NCBI RefSeq assembly: GCF_000972385.1
Contig: NZ_JXTE01000136.1
Location: 1 to 5,393, forward strand
Length of the DNA stretch: 5,393 nt
Direction: 5' to 3'
From: Streptomyces sp. WM6386
GTDB taxonomy: Bacteria > Actinomycetota > Actinomycetes > Streptomycetales > Streptomycetaceae
Under the pieces are notes generated by a model, which saw only the letters and a program-made list of their open reading frames with translations, was not told the DNA's origin and searched no databases. Each line of letters opens with the position of its first letter. Within the stretch, counting starts at the first letter, position 1. Both the position numbers and the translations under genes were made by a program. Positions 4,300 to 5,393 of the stretch are shown here, one piece after another.

Positions 4300-5393
4300 T
4301 CAGCGGGCGGCCGCCGCCCGTACCTCGGTCAGCAGGTCGTACATCGTCTGCCCGGGGCAGTCGGTCTGGAGCCAGTCGCGGTGGCCGCTGACCGTCTCGA
4401 CGTCCTTGGTCACACCGTTGACCGGGTTGGTGAAGGTGGTCTTCGCCTGCGGGTCCAGGCCCTTGAACCGGGAGATCACCTTGATCAGGCGGACCAGCGA
4501 GGCCTTGGCCGCGTCCGTCGGGCCCTGGTCGGTGAGGGTGCCGAGGAGCGCGATGCCGAGGTTGCCGGAGTTGAAGCCGGAGGTGTGGAAGGCGGTGACG
4601 AGGTCGCCGTCGGGGTTGAAGGCGGGGACGTTGTCGTCGCCGGAGTAGCGGCCCTCGTAGACGGTGCCCGCCTCGTCGATCAGGAAGTGGTAGCCGATGT
4701 CGCCCCAGTCGAGGGTGACCGCGTGGTACTCGTAGATCGCCCGGACGGTCGCGGCGGGGTCGGCGTCGCCGTTCGGGGTGTCCGAGTGGTGGACGGTGAT
4801 CGTCTGCAACGCGTAGTACTTCTCCGGCGAGTTGACCGCGCCGTTCTTGTACCGCTTCGACTCGTCCGCGCCCCACGCCGGCCGCGAGAGGTAGCGCACG
4901 CCACGCACGCGTGTCGGCTCGGACGGGACCTGGAAGGCACGCCTCGGACCGTCGGTGGTGTCGATCGCGAGCGAGCTCACGTCCGTCGTACCGTCCGCCG
5001 CCTTCACCTCGTACGACGTGGCGGCGCCGGCCGCGACCAGGGCCGTGCCCCCGTCGTCGACGGTCGCGCAGCCGCCGCTCAGCGTCTGCCAGTCACCGTC
5101 CGGGAGGCGCAGGGCGGCGCCGTCCCGCTCGCCGGCCCAGCGGACCCCGACGTAGGAGGCGGCGAAGGCGGGGGCGGCCGCGCCGGCGCCGGTGCTCGCG
5201 TCGGAGCGGGTGACGGGGAACTTCTCCGGCGTCGTACCGGAGGCCTTGTCCTGCGAACCGGAGTCGGAGTCGGTGGCGGCGAAGACCACCGGCGTCAGGG
5301 CAGCCCCGGCGGCCACGGCGCCGGCGGCCCCGATCACGCCACGACGGGACAGGGGCCGCTTCCTGCGATGGGAGGCGGGGGAGGGGGTGGGGG
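4300..5393 (-). CDS. Tat-exported N-acetylmuramoyl-L-alanine amidase, amidase_2/PGRP family (5' end outside window)
   Basis: This is predicted to cut the amide bond between N-acetylmuramic acid and L-alanine in peptidoglycan, outside the membrane. Residues are counted from an internal GTG at 5335-5337. The frame stays open to the window edge and encodes HRRKRPLSRRGVIGAAG across that GTG: a basic n-region, a twin-arginine motif SRRGVIG and an Ala-rich hydrophobic core ending near VVFAA. The true start must therefore lie beyond 5393. A Ser/Gly/Ala linker follows to about 58, then a region of unclear fold (60-145). The PGRP/amidase_2 domain (about 146-340) begins SRPAWGA. Expected zinc ligands are His183 (TVHHSDT), His319 (SGHRD) and Cys327 (DCPG). 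Tyr216 (GYHF) matches the catalytic Tyr46 of T7 lysozyme, while its Lys128 position is Thr325, as in many PGRPs. No cell-wall-binding repeat is visible. The stop is TGA at 4300-4302. A muramyl-peptide-binding, non-catalytic role is unlikely because the zinc triad is intact. Confidence 0.92.
   Translation of the reverse strand, partial: PTPSPASHRRKRPLSRRGVIGAAGAVAAGAALTPVVFAATDSDSGSQDKASGTTPEKFPVTRSDASTGAGAAAPAFAASYVGVRWAGERDGAALRLPDGDWQTLSGGCATVDDGGTALVAAGAATSYEVKAADGTTDVSSLAIDTTDGPRRAFQVPSEPTRVRGVRYLSRPAWGADESKRYKNGAVNSPEKYYALQTITVHHSDTPNGDADPAATVRAIYEYHAVTLDWGDIGYHFLIDEAGTVYEGRYSGDDNVPAFNPDGDLVTAFHTSGFNSGNLGIALLGTLTDQGPTDAAKASLVRLIKVISRFKGLDPQAKTTFTNPVNGVTKDVETVSGHRDWLQTDCPGQTMYDLLTEVRAAAAR

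Noticed and set aside
2084..4648. Very long plus-strand open frame (over 850 codons) antisense to the ABC-F gene and the end of the amidase
   Set aside because: Its protein is low-complexity and Val/Leu/Gly/Arg-rich, with no domain. Open antisense frames are expected opposite high-GC genes, and the minus-strand products are clear family members.
5335..5337. GTG as the amidase start codon
   Set aside because: Starting here would remove the basic region and both arginines of the clear Tat motif encoded just upstream in the same frame.

Overview
The window looks like chromosomal DNA from a Streptomyces or close relative. GC is very high with strong third-position G/C bias, many long antisense frames are open by composition alone, and the proteins are typical of actinomycetes: Pro/Gly/Gln/Tyr-rich membrane-anchored beta-propellers, a Tat-exported peptidoglycan amidase and a Uup-like ABC-F ATPase. 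All convincing genes read on the minus strand, so the transcription order is right to left: amidase, ABC-F ATPase, intergenic region, propeller protein, second propeller protein.

Right part: the segment from 4300 to the window edge encodes an exported amidase_2/PGRP-type N-acetylmuramoyl-L-alanine amidase. Its start lies outside the window, because the frame stays open upstream through a twin-arginine signal. A 137-bp gap with a candidate promoter leads to the ABC-F gene (2360-4162). This encodes 600 residues with two complete ATPase cassettes, an inter-domain linker and a C-terminal coiled coil, most like the Uup branch of the ribosome-associated ABC-F proteins.

Middle part: 1912-2359 (448 bp) has no intact gene and is the most unusual part. 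It holds a second, about 94% identical copy of the last 163 bp of the ABC-F locus (2086-2248 against 2343-2505, offset 257 bp, no indels). The copy lacks the rest of the gene. A 94-bp unrelated spacer with a GC-rich hairpin separates the two copies. Next to the outer edge of the copy is a well-formed plus-strand ribosome binding site with a GTG codon (2055-2072) whose gene body is missing. This looks like a scar of insertion, recombination or deletion. Left of it is a comparatively AT-rich stretch with three phased TCTGAG repeats upstream of the propeller gene.

Left part: 124-1911 encodes a 595-residue protein with a disordered Pro-rich N-terminus (cytoplasmic by inference), one transmembrane helix and an extracytoplasmic PQQ-type beta-propeller. 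Fifty-four bases downstream starts a second gene with a very similar N-terminus, of which only 23 codons are visible. The two are probably a tandem paralogue pair in one operon.

I see no CRISPR array, tRNA, rRNA, transposase or clear new defence system. The cell-envelope genes and the ABC-F gene are probably neighbours without a shared pathway. The duplicated gene tail and the orphan start signal are what deserve follow-up.
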